A stretch of 22,857 bases of DNA, taken from an uncultured Collinsella sp. (GTDB taxonomy: Bacteria; Actinomycetota; Coriobacteriia; Coriobacteriales; Coriobacteriaceae). Location: contig CATYVQ010000023.1 of NCBI GenBank assembly GCA_958413895.1, forward strand, positions 1 to 22,857, given 5' to 3'. The translations under genes were made by a program, and so were the position numbers. Positions 6,646 to 13,696 of the stretch are shown here, piece after piece (the stretch's first letter is position 1; each line of letters starts with the position of its first letter). The notes beneath the pieces are model-generated. The model did not search any database. It worked only from the letters and a program-made list of their open reading frames with translations, and was not told the origin of the DNA.

Positions 6646-7749
6646 ATGTCCAAGCCGCGTCGTCGTAAGCAGAAAAAGCAGGTCAAGGCCGAGCTCAAGC
6701 TCAGGCAGTTTGCTGCTACCGAACTTTCCGACCAGCTTGCCGTCCTTCCCTGCGCCGCCGACCTGCCGCGCTTTATGGTCGACACGGTCGCCGGCGCCTA
6801 TGCCCCCACCGATGCCGAGCTCATGATCGAGGGCTTCGGCGCCGCTGCCACACGCCCGGTCACGCTACGCGCCAACACGCTCAAGGCAACCGCCGAGGAC
6901 ATCGCCGCCGCGCTCGACGCAGCCGCCATCGCCCACCGCCCCGTCGCATGGTACCCGGACGCCTTTATCCTGCCCGAGGCCCAGGTTTCCGATCTGTGGG
7001 ATCTCGACATCTATCGCGACGGCAAGATCTATCTGCAGAGCCTGTCGTCCATGATGCCGCCTTTGGTGTTGGGCGCTCAGGCCGGCGAGGACATCCTGGA
7101 CATGTGCGCAGCCCCTGGCGGCAAGACGACGCAGATCGCCGCCCTCACCCAGGGCCAGGCGCACCTCACAGCCTGCGAGATGAGCATTCCCCGCGCCGAA
7201 AAGCTCGAGTCAAACCTCCATCGCCAGGGTGCCAAAAACGTGCCCGTCATGCGCATCGACGCACGCGAGCTCGACGAGTTCTTCCGCTTCGACCGCATCC
7301 TGCTCGACGCCCCCTGCACCGGCACGGGCACCGTCATCAGCGGCAACGAGAAAAGCCTGCGCGGCCTGACCGAGCAGCTGCTTGGCAAGTGTGCCCGCTC
7401 GCAGCGCGCGCTTCTGGACCGCGCCATGGGGGCCCTCAAACCTGGCGGCACGCTCGTCTATTCGACTTGTTCGATCATGCCGCAGGAAAACGAGGACGCC
7501 CTGCAAGAGGCCCTCGACAAGCATATGGATTGCGAGCTCATCCCCCTTGACGGCACGCCGAGCGAAAGCGAAGCACGCCGCGCCCAGGAAGCCGGCGAGG
7601 AGCCGCGTATCGAGTGCAACGCTCTCACCGAGGCCATCGCCGCCGGCCACGTCTCGTCCGTCGCCAACGGTATGCCCGGCACGCTGACCATTCCGCCTAG
7701 CCGCGACTTTGAGGGCTTCTACATTGCCCTGATCCGAAAACGCAGCTAG
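6646..7749 (+). CDS. RsmB/RsmF (NOL1/NOP2/Sun)-family RNA m5C methyltransferase
   Basis: 367 residues. SAM-dependent cytosine-C5 methylation of rRNA or tRNA, acting in the cytoplasm. A Lys/Arg-rich start (3-12) is followed by a family N-terminal domain (TLRANTLK, 73-80). Then come the SAM site DMCAAPGGKT (152-161), motif IV DAPCTGTG (221-228, C224) and motif VI YSTCS (272-276, C275); the two cysteines are the expected catalytic pair. It ends in FEGFYIALI. Upstream GGAAGG lies 8 bases from ATG. It lacks an obvious C-terminal PUA-like domain of the longer RsmF type, and the substrate base cannot be assigned. The leader abuts the repeat island at 6510-6626. Confidence 0.9.
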   Translation: MSKPRRRKQKKQVKAELKLRQFAATELSDQLAVLPCAADLPRFMVDTVAGAYAPTDAELMIEGFGAAATRPVTLRANTLKATAEDIAAALDAAAIAHRPVAWYPDAFILPEAQVSDLWDLDIYRDGKIYLQSLSSMMPPLVLGAQAGEDILDMCAAPGGKTTQIAALTQGQAHLTACEMSIPRAEKLESNLHRQGAKNVPVMRIDARELDEFFRFDRILLDAPCTGTGTVISGNEKSLRGLTEQLLGKCARSQRALLDRAMGALKPGGTLVYSTCSIMPQENEDALQEALDKHMDCELIPLDGTPSESEARRAQEAGEEPRIECNALTEAIAAGHVSSVANGMPGTLTIPPSRDFEGFYIALIRKRS

Positions 7750-7773
7750 CGCACGGGTCCAAAACTCAACAAG

Positions 7774-7944
7774 TTATCTCTGTGCGCGTTTGCCCTGCTG
7801 GTCGCGATGCTGTTTAAGCATCGTGCGCTCCTTGCGTTCGGCCCTTTTGCCCTTAATGGCCGTGACCACAAAGTAGATGACCGCGGCGACAACGATTGCG
7901 CCCACACACAGGCCAATCGAGCCAAACATTGCTGTCAATTCCAT
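7774..7944 (-). CDS. Small single-span membrane protein, 56 residues
   Basis: Begins MELTAMFGSIGLCVGAIV and has one clear membrane segment (about 7-28). A strongly basic tail follows (KGKRAERKERT, then KQHRDQQGKRAQR). The start has an excellent Shine-Dalgarno sequence, AGAGAGGTG, about 5 bases upstream. Codon use is like neighbouring genes (GGC, GCC, CGC). No family is recognised. The layout predicts an N-out, C-in anchor with a charged cytoplasmic tail. It converges on the methyltransferase gene with about 24 bases between stops. Confidence 0.72.
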   Translation of the reverse strand: MELTAMFGSIGLCVGAIVVAAVIYFVVTAIKGKRAERKERTMLKQHRDQQGKRAQR

Positions 7945-8120
7945 ACCGCGTCACCTCTCTTTTAAACGGGACTTTCAAGATAGCACCTCGATCCCCGCCA
8001 CCACAGCTCCTTCACGTTCGCCGGCCCTTCGGTCTAACGGATGGCGCAGCGGGGAAAAATCAACTCGTCAAACGATTTAGCATTCGCTATTCCGGCTGCA
8101 TCGCGCCGGCCGTCATCACA

Positions 8121-8126
8121 TAGAAT
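8121..8126 (+). promoter_or_regulatory. Candidate -10 for a near-leaderless transcript
   Basis: TAGAAT lies 9 bases before the ATG at 8136, so transcription would begin about 3 bases upstream of, or at, the start codon. No Shine-Dalgarno sequence is present. Leaderless mRNAs are common in actinobacteria. The -35 is poor. Confidence 0.45.
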
Positions 8127-8135
8127 CGAGCCTCC

Positions 8136-9227
8136 ATGGATACCCTCAACGATCTAAATGAGCGCGTCGACGCCTTCGTCGGCACCAGCTCCTTCGACAC
8201 GCCTGCCGCGGCAAACGACCAAGCTCCCATCGATGTGCCCGCCGAGGTACACGAGGACATCGTCGCCTCGGTCGATTTCTCCGAGGTCGAGCTCGCAGAC
8301 GAGTTCACCGAGCCCCAGGTAGCCGTGACCCCCAACGGACTGCTCCCCATGGAGCCCCTGCCCATCGACGGACGTCTGCGCAAGGCTGCCCTTCGCATGC
8401 CCGACGAGATCGAGGAGGCCAGCGGCTTCACGCTCTTCGGCCGCCGCATCAAGTCGCTCATTTACACCACCGATGTCGCGGTTATCCGCAACTCCAACGC
8501 CGATGCCGTCTTTGCGGTCTACCCCTTCACGCCGCAGCCCGCCATTACGCAAGCGCTGCTGACCGTCGCCGAGTGCCCGGTCTTTGTAGGCGTGGGCGGT
8601 GGCACCACCACCGGTAAGCGCTCCGTGCAGATGGCAGCCGTCTCCGAGATGCAGGGCGCGGCGGGCTGTGTGGTCAACTCCCCCGCCACTGCCGAGATGG
8701 TCGAGCACATCACCAACATCGCCGACATCCCCGTCATCGCCACGGTCGTTCGCTGCGACGACGATGCTCACGCCAAGGTGCGCGCCGGAGCCAAGATTCT
8801 CAACATCGCCGCCGGCAAGAACACGCCCCAGGTCCTACGCGAGCTGCGCGAGCACTATCCCAACCTGCCGCTCATCGCGCCGGGCGGCAAGACGCCCGAG
8901 AGCATCCGTGAGACCATCGCCGCCGGCGCCAACGCCATCATCTGGACGCCGCCTTCGGCCCAGCAGTTACAGACCGACATGATGCAGCGTTATCGCAAGA
9001 TGAAGGAAGACGCCACACCTGTCATCTCGCGCGACGATGTGCCCATTATCGACCAGGTCGCCGCCGCCGAGGTCAGCCAGGTCGAGAACATGAATCCCGA
9101 TGTGCCGATTCCCGACGAAGTCATCGAGCGCGTCGCTTCGATCCACGAGCGCGTCGAGGAGCATCGCGCCAACCGCGGCCTCAAGCCGTCACTGCACGGC
9201 TTCTTCTTCCGCGGAAAGAAACGCTAG
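8136..9227 (+). CDS. Aldolase-like TIM-barrel protein of unknown function
   Basis: 363 residues. An acidic, low-complexity N-terminus (about 1-90) precedes a half-barrel to barrel segment from about 105 to 285. The pattern of alternating strands and helices (CPVFVGVGGGTTTGKRS, IPVIATVVRCDDDAHAKVRAGAKIL, PLIAPGGKTPESI, AGANAIIWTPP) resembles KDPG-aldolase/ThiE-like phosphate-binding barrels. In those, an IPVI strand, an AGA helix and a P-G-TP-loop bind substrate phosphate. No certain catalytic lysine can be named. The C-terminal tail (about 300-363) is charged and ends FFFRGKKR. The reaction is unknown and nothing in the flanking genes suggests a pathway. A terminator follows. Confidence 0.75.
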   Translation: MDTLNDLNERVDAFVGTSSFDTPAAANDQAPIDVPAEVHEDIVASVDFSEVELADEFTEPQVAVTPNGLLPMEPLPIDGRLRKAALRMPDEIEEASGFTLFGRRIKSLIYTTDVAVIRNSNADAVFAVYPFTPQPAITQALLTVAECPVFVGVGGGTTTGKRSVQMAAVSEMQGAAGCVVNSPATAEMVEHITNIADIPVIATVVRCDDDAHAKVRAGAKILNIAAGKNTPQVLRELREHYPNLPLIAPGGKTPESIRETIAAGANAIIWTPPSAQQLQTDMMQRYRKMKEDATPVISRDDVPIIDQVAAAEVSQVENMNPDVPIPDEVIERVASIHERVEEHRANRGLKPSLHGFFFRGKKR

Positions 9228-9239
9228 CCGCAACAGCAA

Positions 9240-9277
9240 GGCCCGCCCCACAAACGTGAGGCGGGCCGTTTTCGTTT
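9240..9277 (+). terminator. Intrinsic terminator after the TIM-barrel gene
   Basis: GGCCCGCC (9240-9247) pairs with GGCGGGCC (9260-9267), and CAC/GTG extends the stem. GTTTTCGTTT follows. Confidence 0.85.
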
Positions 9278-9308
9278 GAGCAATCACGCAGCGACGTGAT
9301 GAGCCAAG

Positions 9309-10199
9309 TTAATCCACGCGCTTGTCGCCCATAAAGAAGAGCGCCACCGTACCAGGTCCGGTATGCGAGCCAATCAGAGTACCGATGTCATTGATCTCAA
9401 TCTTGCCTTTAAGCTGCGGAACCTGTTCCTCAATCAGCGCCGCAACTGCCTCGGCATCCTCACGGCACGCCGAGTGCGACATGATGCACTTACCCGAATA
9501 ATCCGCACCGTCCCGCACGTGCGCCATCATGGTCTTGGCCATCTCGGAAATCGCGCGCTTCTTAGTGCGAATCTTCTCACGTGGCGACAGCTTGCCATCG
9601 CAATCGACCGTCATAAGCGGGCAAATCTTAAGCGCCGTGCCGATGATCGCACTCGCAGCCGAAATGCGACCGCCTCGTAGGTAGCTCGACAGATCGGTCG
9701 AGAAGAACCAGTGGTGCAGGTTGAGTTTGTGCTCCTCGATCCAGGCAGCCGTCTCGTCGAGTGAAGCCCCGCTATCGCGCACGTCGGCGGCATATTCCAG
9801 CAACAGGCCAAAGCCCGAAGACGCCGCCAGCGAATCGATGACGCGCACCTTGCCGCCCTCGGGATAGCGATCCGCAAGCATCTGCGCCGCGACGCAGGCC
9901 GATCCATACGTGCCCGAAATACCCGACGACAACGTCAGGTGCAGCACGTCTTTACCCTCGGCAACAAACGGCTCCCAAAACTCCTCGTACTCACCCACGC
10001 TCACCTGAGACGTCTTGGGCATGGCGCCCGCGGCAATCTGGGCAAAAAACTTGTCCGGCGTAATCGACTGATACAGATCGTCCGTATAGACAACATCGTC
10101 GATCTCGTAATGAAAATACGCGACAGGAATATTGCGCGAGTCAAAGAACTCCCGAGTTCGGTCGGCGGCAGATTCACAGGTCAGGACAAAATCACTCAT
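9309..10199 (-). CDS. DegV family fatty-acid-binding protein
   Basis: 296 residues, the family's usual size. Motifs in order: TCESAAD near the N-terminus, PKTSQVSVGEY (about 61-71), LTLSSGISGTYGSA (about 88-101), LRGGRIS (about 174-180) and the C-terminal GSHTGPGTVALFF (about 278-290). DegV/FakB-type proteins bind a fatty acid in a two-domain cleft; FakB members present it to the kinase FakA. Whether this one serves a FakA is not shown here. AAGGAG lies 6 bases before ATG 10199. It stands alone on the minus strand, convergent with the gene to its left. Confidence 0.92.
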   Translation of the reverse strand: MSDFVLTCESAADRTREFFDSRNIPVAYFHYEIDDVVYTDDLYQSITPDKFFAQIAAGAMPKTSQVSVGEYEEFWEPFVAEGKDVLHLTLSSGISGTYGSACVAAQMLADRYPEGGKVRVIDSLAASSGFGLLLEYAADVRDSGASLDETAAWIEEHKLNLHHWFFSTDLSSYLRGGRISAASAIIGTALKICPLMTVDCDGKLSPREKIRTKKRAISEMAKTMMAHVRDGADYSGKCIMSHSACREDAEAVAALIEEQVPQLKGKIEINDIGTLIGSHTGPGTVALFFMGDKRVD

Positions 10200-10227
10200 A
10201 TGAGGCTCCTTACGTATTGCTGCGCAA

Positions 10228-10233
10228 ATTATC
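10228..10233 (-). promoter_or_regulatory. Candidate extended -10 of degV
   Basis: On the minus strand TGCGATAAT gives GATAAT with a TG extension, about 28 bases before the start codon. It is the same nonamer as upstream of the synthetase gene. No convincing -35. Confidence 0.45.
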
Positions 10234-10462
10234 GCACAGTGAGCCTACATACGGTACATATGTCCACTATTTACCAAATCGAACCAAAAATAGCGAACAT
10301 CTTTACCACCATCGTCTCCACCGACCCCACGCATAAATATCTGAGAAAACACCCTCTGTCGTCTCCACTCAACCGCCATATCTACCTCAACTAAATCGAT
10401 TTACCAAACCGTTCAGCCGACAATTCAGCCGCTGGCGCAAAATCGAAACAAAAGCGGCGCAT

Positions 10463-10495
10463 ACTGATAAACGTTTGACGCTGTTTATCAGTTTT
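10463..10495 (+). promoter_or_regulatory. Inverted repeat with T-run in the fbp leader
   Basis: ACTGATAAAC (10463-10472) and GTTTATCAGT (10483-10492) are perfect 10-bp arms with a 10-base centre, followed by TTT. It sits 24 bases before the fbp start. It could be an operator for a dimeric regulator or a leader hairpin acting as an attenuator. Confidence 0.55.
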
Positions 10496-10519
10496 ACCAG
10501 CCCCATCGGAAGGTGTTTC

Positions 10520-12436
10520 ATGGTCGCATTCGATCGCAACCCGCAAGACTTCAAGTATCTGCGCCTGCTGTCGAGACAGTTCCCCACCGAACAATCCGCA
10601 TTTACCGAGATTATCAACCTCTCAGCCATCCTCAACCTACCCAAGGGCACCGAGCATTTTATGAGCGACGTGCACGGCGAGTACGAAGCCTTTATGCACA
10701 TCCTCAACAACTGCTCGGGCGTCGTGCGCGAGCATGTCGACGAGATTTTTGGCGACACGCTCTCCTTTGACGAAAAGGGCGAGCTGTGCACGCTCATTTA
10801 CTACCCGCGCGAGAAGATTGAGCTGGTCCGCAGCCAGCGCGAGGACTCGCCAACTTGGTACAAGACGATGCTTGACCAGCTCATCATGGTCGCTCGCTCG
10901 CTTTCAAGCCGCTACACGCGCTCCAAGGTGCGTAAGGCCATCCCGCGCGACTACGCCTATATCATCGACGAGTTGTTGCACACGCACCCGGACGAGAACA
11001 ACTATCGCGTGCGCTATCACGAGCGCATCGTAGAGTCCATCCTGGAGACCGCCAGCGCCGACGACTTTATCGAGTCGCTCGCTTCGCTCATCAAGCGCCT
11101 GGCCGTCGACCACCTGCACCTGGTGGGCGATATCTTCGACCGCGGCGGCGGCGCGGCCAAGATTATGGACCGCCTGCTCACCTACCATTCGCTCGACATC
11201 CAGTGGGGCAACCACGACCTGCTGTGGATGGGCGCTGCGGCCGGTGAGCCCGCCTGCATCGCCACGGTATTGCGCAACAACCTACGCTACGACAACTACG
11301 AAATTCTAGAGAACGACTACGGCATCTCGCTGCGTGAGCTTGTCGCCTTTGCCGATGCCACCTACACCGCCGGTGAGTCCATCACCCCGCTGATCAAGGC
11401 CATCAACGTGCTGCTCTTTAAGCTCGAGGGCCAGATTATCCAGCGCCACCCCGAGTTCGATATGACCGACCGCTTGTTACTCGACAAGATCGACCACGAC
11501 ACCGGCACGGTCACGCTCGCCGACGGCAGCATGTGGCCACTCACGACCAATGACTTCCCCACCGTCGATCCAGCGGACCCCTATACGCTCACGTCTCAGG
11601 AGCAGCACATCATCGACAAGCTCGTGTCCGAGTTTGTCACCGCCGATCACCTGCATCGCCATATCGATTTCCTCTATTCCCACGGCTCGATGTACAAAGT
11701 CGCCAACGGCAACCTGCTGTTCCATGGCTGCGTGCCGCTCAACGAAGACGGCACCTTTAGCAGCATGAACTGCCTAGGCACCTGGCACGCTGGCCGCGAT
11801 TACCTCGATTTTTGCGACCACATCGCCCGCCGCGCCTGGCGCGTGGGCGACCGCGACGCCCTCGACTGGATGTGGTACCTGTGGATTGGCTTTAACTCAC
11901 CCGCCAGCGGACGCCTGGTGCGTACCTTTGAGCGCGCCTATATCGCCGATAAGAGCACCTGGGTCGAGCCGATGGACCCGTACTTTACGCTTACCAAGTC
12001 GCCCTCGGTCTGCGATGACATCATGCGCGAGTTTGGCGTCGCGCCCATGGCATGCTCGCCGACCGGCCACATCATCAACGGCCACACGCCCGTTAAAACC
12101 ACCAAGGGCGAGCAGCCCATCCGCGCCGAGGGCAAGTTACTGGTCATCGATGGCGGCTTCTGCCGCGCTTACCATCCCAAGACGGGCATCGCCGGCTATA
12201 CGCTCATCTCGAGCTCGCGCGGCTGCCGCCTCAAGTCGCACCGGGCCTTTACGACGGTTGCCGAGGCACTCACGCGCAACGTGGACATCGAGAGCGAGAC
12301 CAACCGTTTTGACCAAGCAGACCGTCGCCGCATGGTGAGCGACACCGATACTGGCGCCAAGATTCGCAGCCAGATCCAAGACCTGCGCCAGCTGCTCGAT
12401 GCATATAGAAACGGTGCTATCGAGGAGCACGCCTAG
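10520..12436 (+). CDS. fbp: Class III fructose-1,6-bisphosphatase
   Basis: 638 residues, matching the long Firmicutes-type Fbp (about 640-670). It dephosphorylates fructose 1,6-bisphosphate to fructose 6-phosphate, the committed gluconeogenic step, in the cytoplasm. Family marks are YLRLLSRQFPTEQSAFTEI near the start, LNLPKGTEHFMSDVHGEYEAF, the metallophosphatase motifs GDIFDRGGG (about 205-213) and WGNHDLLWMGA (about 230-240), and late GHTPVKTTKGEQPIRAEGKLLVIDGGF. The metal site thus appears intact. ATG 10520 is chosen because GGAAGG lies 6 bases upstream; an earlier in-frame start at 10475 falls within the inverted repeat and lacks a binding site. gtrA follows on the same strand after 78 bases. 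Confidence 0.96.
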   Translation: MVAFDRNPQDFKYLRLLSRQFPTEQSAFTEIINLSAILNLPKGTEHFMSDVHGEYEAFMHILNNCSGVVREHVDEIFGDTLSFDEKGELCTLIYYPREKIELVRSQREDSPTWYKTMLDQLIMVARSLSSRYTRSKVRKAIPRDYAYIIDELLHTHPDENNYRVRYHERIVESILETASADDFIESLASLIKRLAVDHLHLVGDIFDRGGGAAKIMDRLLTYHSLDIQWGNHDLLWMGAAAGEPACIATVLRNNLRYDNYEILENDYGISLRELVAFADATYTAGESITPLIKAINVLLFKLEGQIIQRHPEFDMTDRLLLDKIDHDTGTVTLADGSMWPLTTNDFPTVDPADPYTLTSQEQHIIDKLVSEFVTADHLHRHIDFLYSHGSMYKVANGNLLFHGCVPLNEDGTFSSMNCLGTWHAGRDYLDFCDHIARRAWRVGDRDALDWMWYLWIGFNSPASGRLVRTFERAYIADKSTWVEPMDPYFTLTKSPSVCDDIMREFGVAPMACSPTGHIINGHTPVKTTKGEQPIRAEGKLLVIDGGFCRAYHPKTGIAGYTLISSSRGCRLKSHRAFTTVAEALTRNVDIESETNRFDQADRRRMVSDTDTGAKIRSQIQDLRQLLDAYRNGAIEEHA

Positions 12437-12442
12437 CACCAC

Positions 12443-12485
12443 CCGCGGGGATTGGCTAAACTTGCTAAGTTTGTCATCCCCGCGG
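12443..12485 (+). other. Two-tier hairpin between fbp and gtrA
   Basis: Outer perfect arms CCGCGGGGAT (12443-12452) and ATCCCCGCGG (12476-12485) enclose inner perfect arms AAACTT/AAGTTT (12458-12463, 12467-12472) with a 3-base loop. No T-run follows, so it is not a standard terminator. It lies 6 bases after the fbp stop and 29 bases before the gtrA start. Confidence 0.7.
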
Positions 12486-12514
12486 CGCTTCGGCGCCAGC
12501 TTAAGGCAGGTACT

Positions 12515-12910
12515 ATGCAAAAGCTCCTTGCGCAGATCATGAAATTTGGCGTCGTCGGTGTCATTGCCACGATTATCGACTTTGGCATTATGAATCTGCT
12601 CCACTACGGTCTGGGCCTCAACATCCTAATCGCCAACACCAGCGGCTTTATCATCTCACTCATCTTTAACTACCTCGCAAGCATGAAGTACGTGTTTGCG
12701 CACAAAGAAGGCATGAGCCGCCGCCGCGAGTTCATCATCTTTGTCGTGCTGTCCGTGATCGGTTTGGTGCTCAACGACGGCATCGTGCTGGCGCTCAACG
12801 CCGGCCTGGGACTCGAGGCCAATATCGCCAAGGTCTGCGCCACCGCGCTTGTCATGGTCTACAACTTTGTGACCCGAAAAATCTTCCTGGAGGGCGACGA
12901 GACAAAATAG
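12515..12910 (+). CDS. GtrA-family membrane protein, copy 1
   Basis: 131 residues with four predicted membrane segments (about 8-28, 36-56, 74-94, 103-122), the GtrA layout. Known GtrA-like proteins help move lipid-linked sugars across the membrane for wall or antigen glycosylation. Signatures include KFGVVGVIATIIDFGIMNLL, the FNYLASMKYVFAHKEGMS stretch after helix 2, and a C-terminal YNFVTRKIFLEG. ATG 12515 has AAGGCAGG just upstream; an in-frame TTG 21 codons earlier lies inside the two-tier hairpin and has no spaced binding site. It is paralogous to the gene at 13130. Confidence 0.85.
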   Translation: MQKLLAQIMKFGVVGVIATIIDFGIMNLLHYGLGLNILIANTSGFIISLIFNYLASMKYVFAHKEGMSRRREFIIFVVLSVIGLVLNDGIVLALNAGLGLEANIAKVCATALVMVYNFVTRKIFLEGDETK

Positions 12911-12936
12911 CTCGAAACCCCTGCAGCATTACGGCG

Positions 12937-12976
12937 CCCACGGACGACGCGCACTCAGCGCAGTATCGTCCGTGGG
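12937..12976 (+). terminator. Two-tier hairpin after gtrA copy 1
   Basis: CCCACGGACGA (12937-12947) and TCGTCCGTGGG (12966-12976) are perfect 11-bp arms. Inside, GCGC/GCGC (12949-12952, 12958-12961) forms a second stem. Only a weak T-containing stretch (TGTCGCTCGTTT) follows, so termination is probable but not certain. Confidence 0.55.
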
Positions 12977-13129
12977 TGTCGCTCGTTTACGGGCAAATTT
13001 TCAACGTTTGCGGATTAGCTCTTGAAAATTTGGCGAGTTCATATAGTTCTTGGCAAAGACCTTACGTTTCCCTTGTAAAAGCTCTAAAGTATCCTCTGCT
13101 CGATTCATCAACGCATTGGATGTGATTAC

Positions 13130-13537
13130 GTGCGCAAGGCGCTGGCACAGCCTCATACCAAGCAGTTCCTCAAGTTTGCTGTCGTGGGTCTTATCTCCTT
13201 TGGCATCGACTGGGGCATACTCATTGCGCTCGTCGAGCTGTTCCACCTCGACTTTTTGATGAGCACCACGGTTTCGTTTATCACGTCCGTCGTGGTCAAC
13301 TACTGGCTCAGCATGAAGTACGTGTTCGACCACCGCGAAGGCATGAGCCGCAAGCGCGAGTTCACGATCTTCACCATCCTGTCGGTGATCGGCCTGGGCC
13401 TCAACGACCTGTACATGTTTGTGGGCGTCACGTTTTTGAGCATCGGCTACCAGGCCATGAAGGCCATCGCCACGTTCTTGGTCACCTGGTACAACTACTT
13501 CAGCCGCCGCTTCTTCCTCGAGGGCGCACGGTCGTAG
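13130..13537 (+). CDS. GtrA-family membrane protein, copy 2
   Basis: 135 residues from a GTG start; four membrane segments at about 14-34, 41-60, 80-100 and 106-126. It shares with copy 1 the spaced motif SMKYVF-H-EGMSR-REF-IF--LSVIGL-LND, so the two are tandem paralogs that have diverged mostly in helices 1, 2 and 4. The C-terminus YNYFSRRFFLEG again matches. A weak GGAT lies about 9 bases upstream of the GTG. About 220 bases with a strong hairpin separate the copies, so this one may have its own promoter. No glycosyltransferase gene lies nearby, so the sugar carrier is unknown. Confidence 0.85.
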   Translation: MRKALAQPHTKQFLKFAVVGLISFGIDWGILIALVELFHLDFLMSTTVSFITSVVVNYWLSMKYVFDHREGMSRKREFTIFTILSVIGLGLNDLYMFVGVTFLSIGYQAMKAIATFLVTWYNYFSRRFFLEGARS

Positions 13538-13563
13538 TCGATTCACTGTTTGCCTGAATGTAT

Positions 13564-13600
13564 AACCGGTTGGAATTCCCGTTCCAATCGGTTTTTTGTT
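13564..13600 (+). terminator. Intrinsic terminator after gtrA copy 2
   Basis: AACCGGTTGGAA (13564-13575) pairs with TTCCAATCGGTT (13582-13593), with one G-U pair, followed by a TTTT run and GTTT. Confidence 0.92.
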
Positions 13601-13636
13601 TGCTGAGATCCCAGGCGACCCCGTCCAATTCGCATG

Positions 13637-13673
13637 AAAAACGGGCGGCCCGGATGTTGGTCCGAACCGCCCG
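13637..13673 (-). terminator. Intrinsic terminator of the DUF4430 operon
   Basis: On the minus strand CGGGCGGTTCGGA pairs with TCCGGGCCGCCCG (two G-U pairs) and is followed by TTTTT. It lies 24 bases after the stop at 13697 and converges with the terminator at 13564-13600. Confidence 0.9.
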
Positions 13674-13696
13674 CCTGGCGCGCTATGTCGAGGTCT

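Larger units (their letters stand above)
10200..10519. other. Divergent intergenic region degV-fbp
   Basis: About 320 bases, clearly lower in GC than the flanking genes. It holds the degV promoter candidate at the left and an inverted repeat followed by TTTT at 10463-10495 before fbp. Between about 10250 and 10450 I see no convincing gene. Confidence 0.6.

Noticed and set aside
10475..10519. Upstream in-frame start for fbp
   Set aside because: Falls within the inverted repeat and lacks a binding site; GGAAGG at 10508-10513 marks the ATG at 10520.
12452..12514. TTG start extending gtrA copy 1 by 21 codons
   Set aside because: The TTG lies in the hairpin arm with no properly spaced ribosome binding site; the ATG at 12515 fits better.
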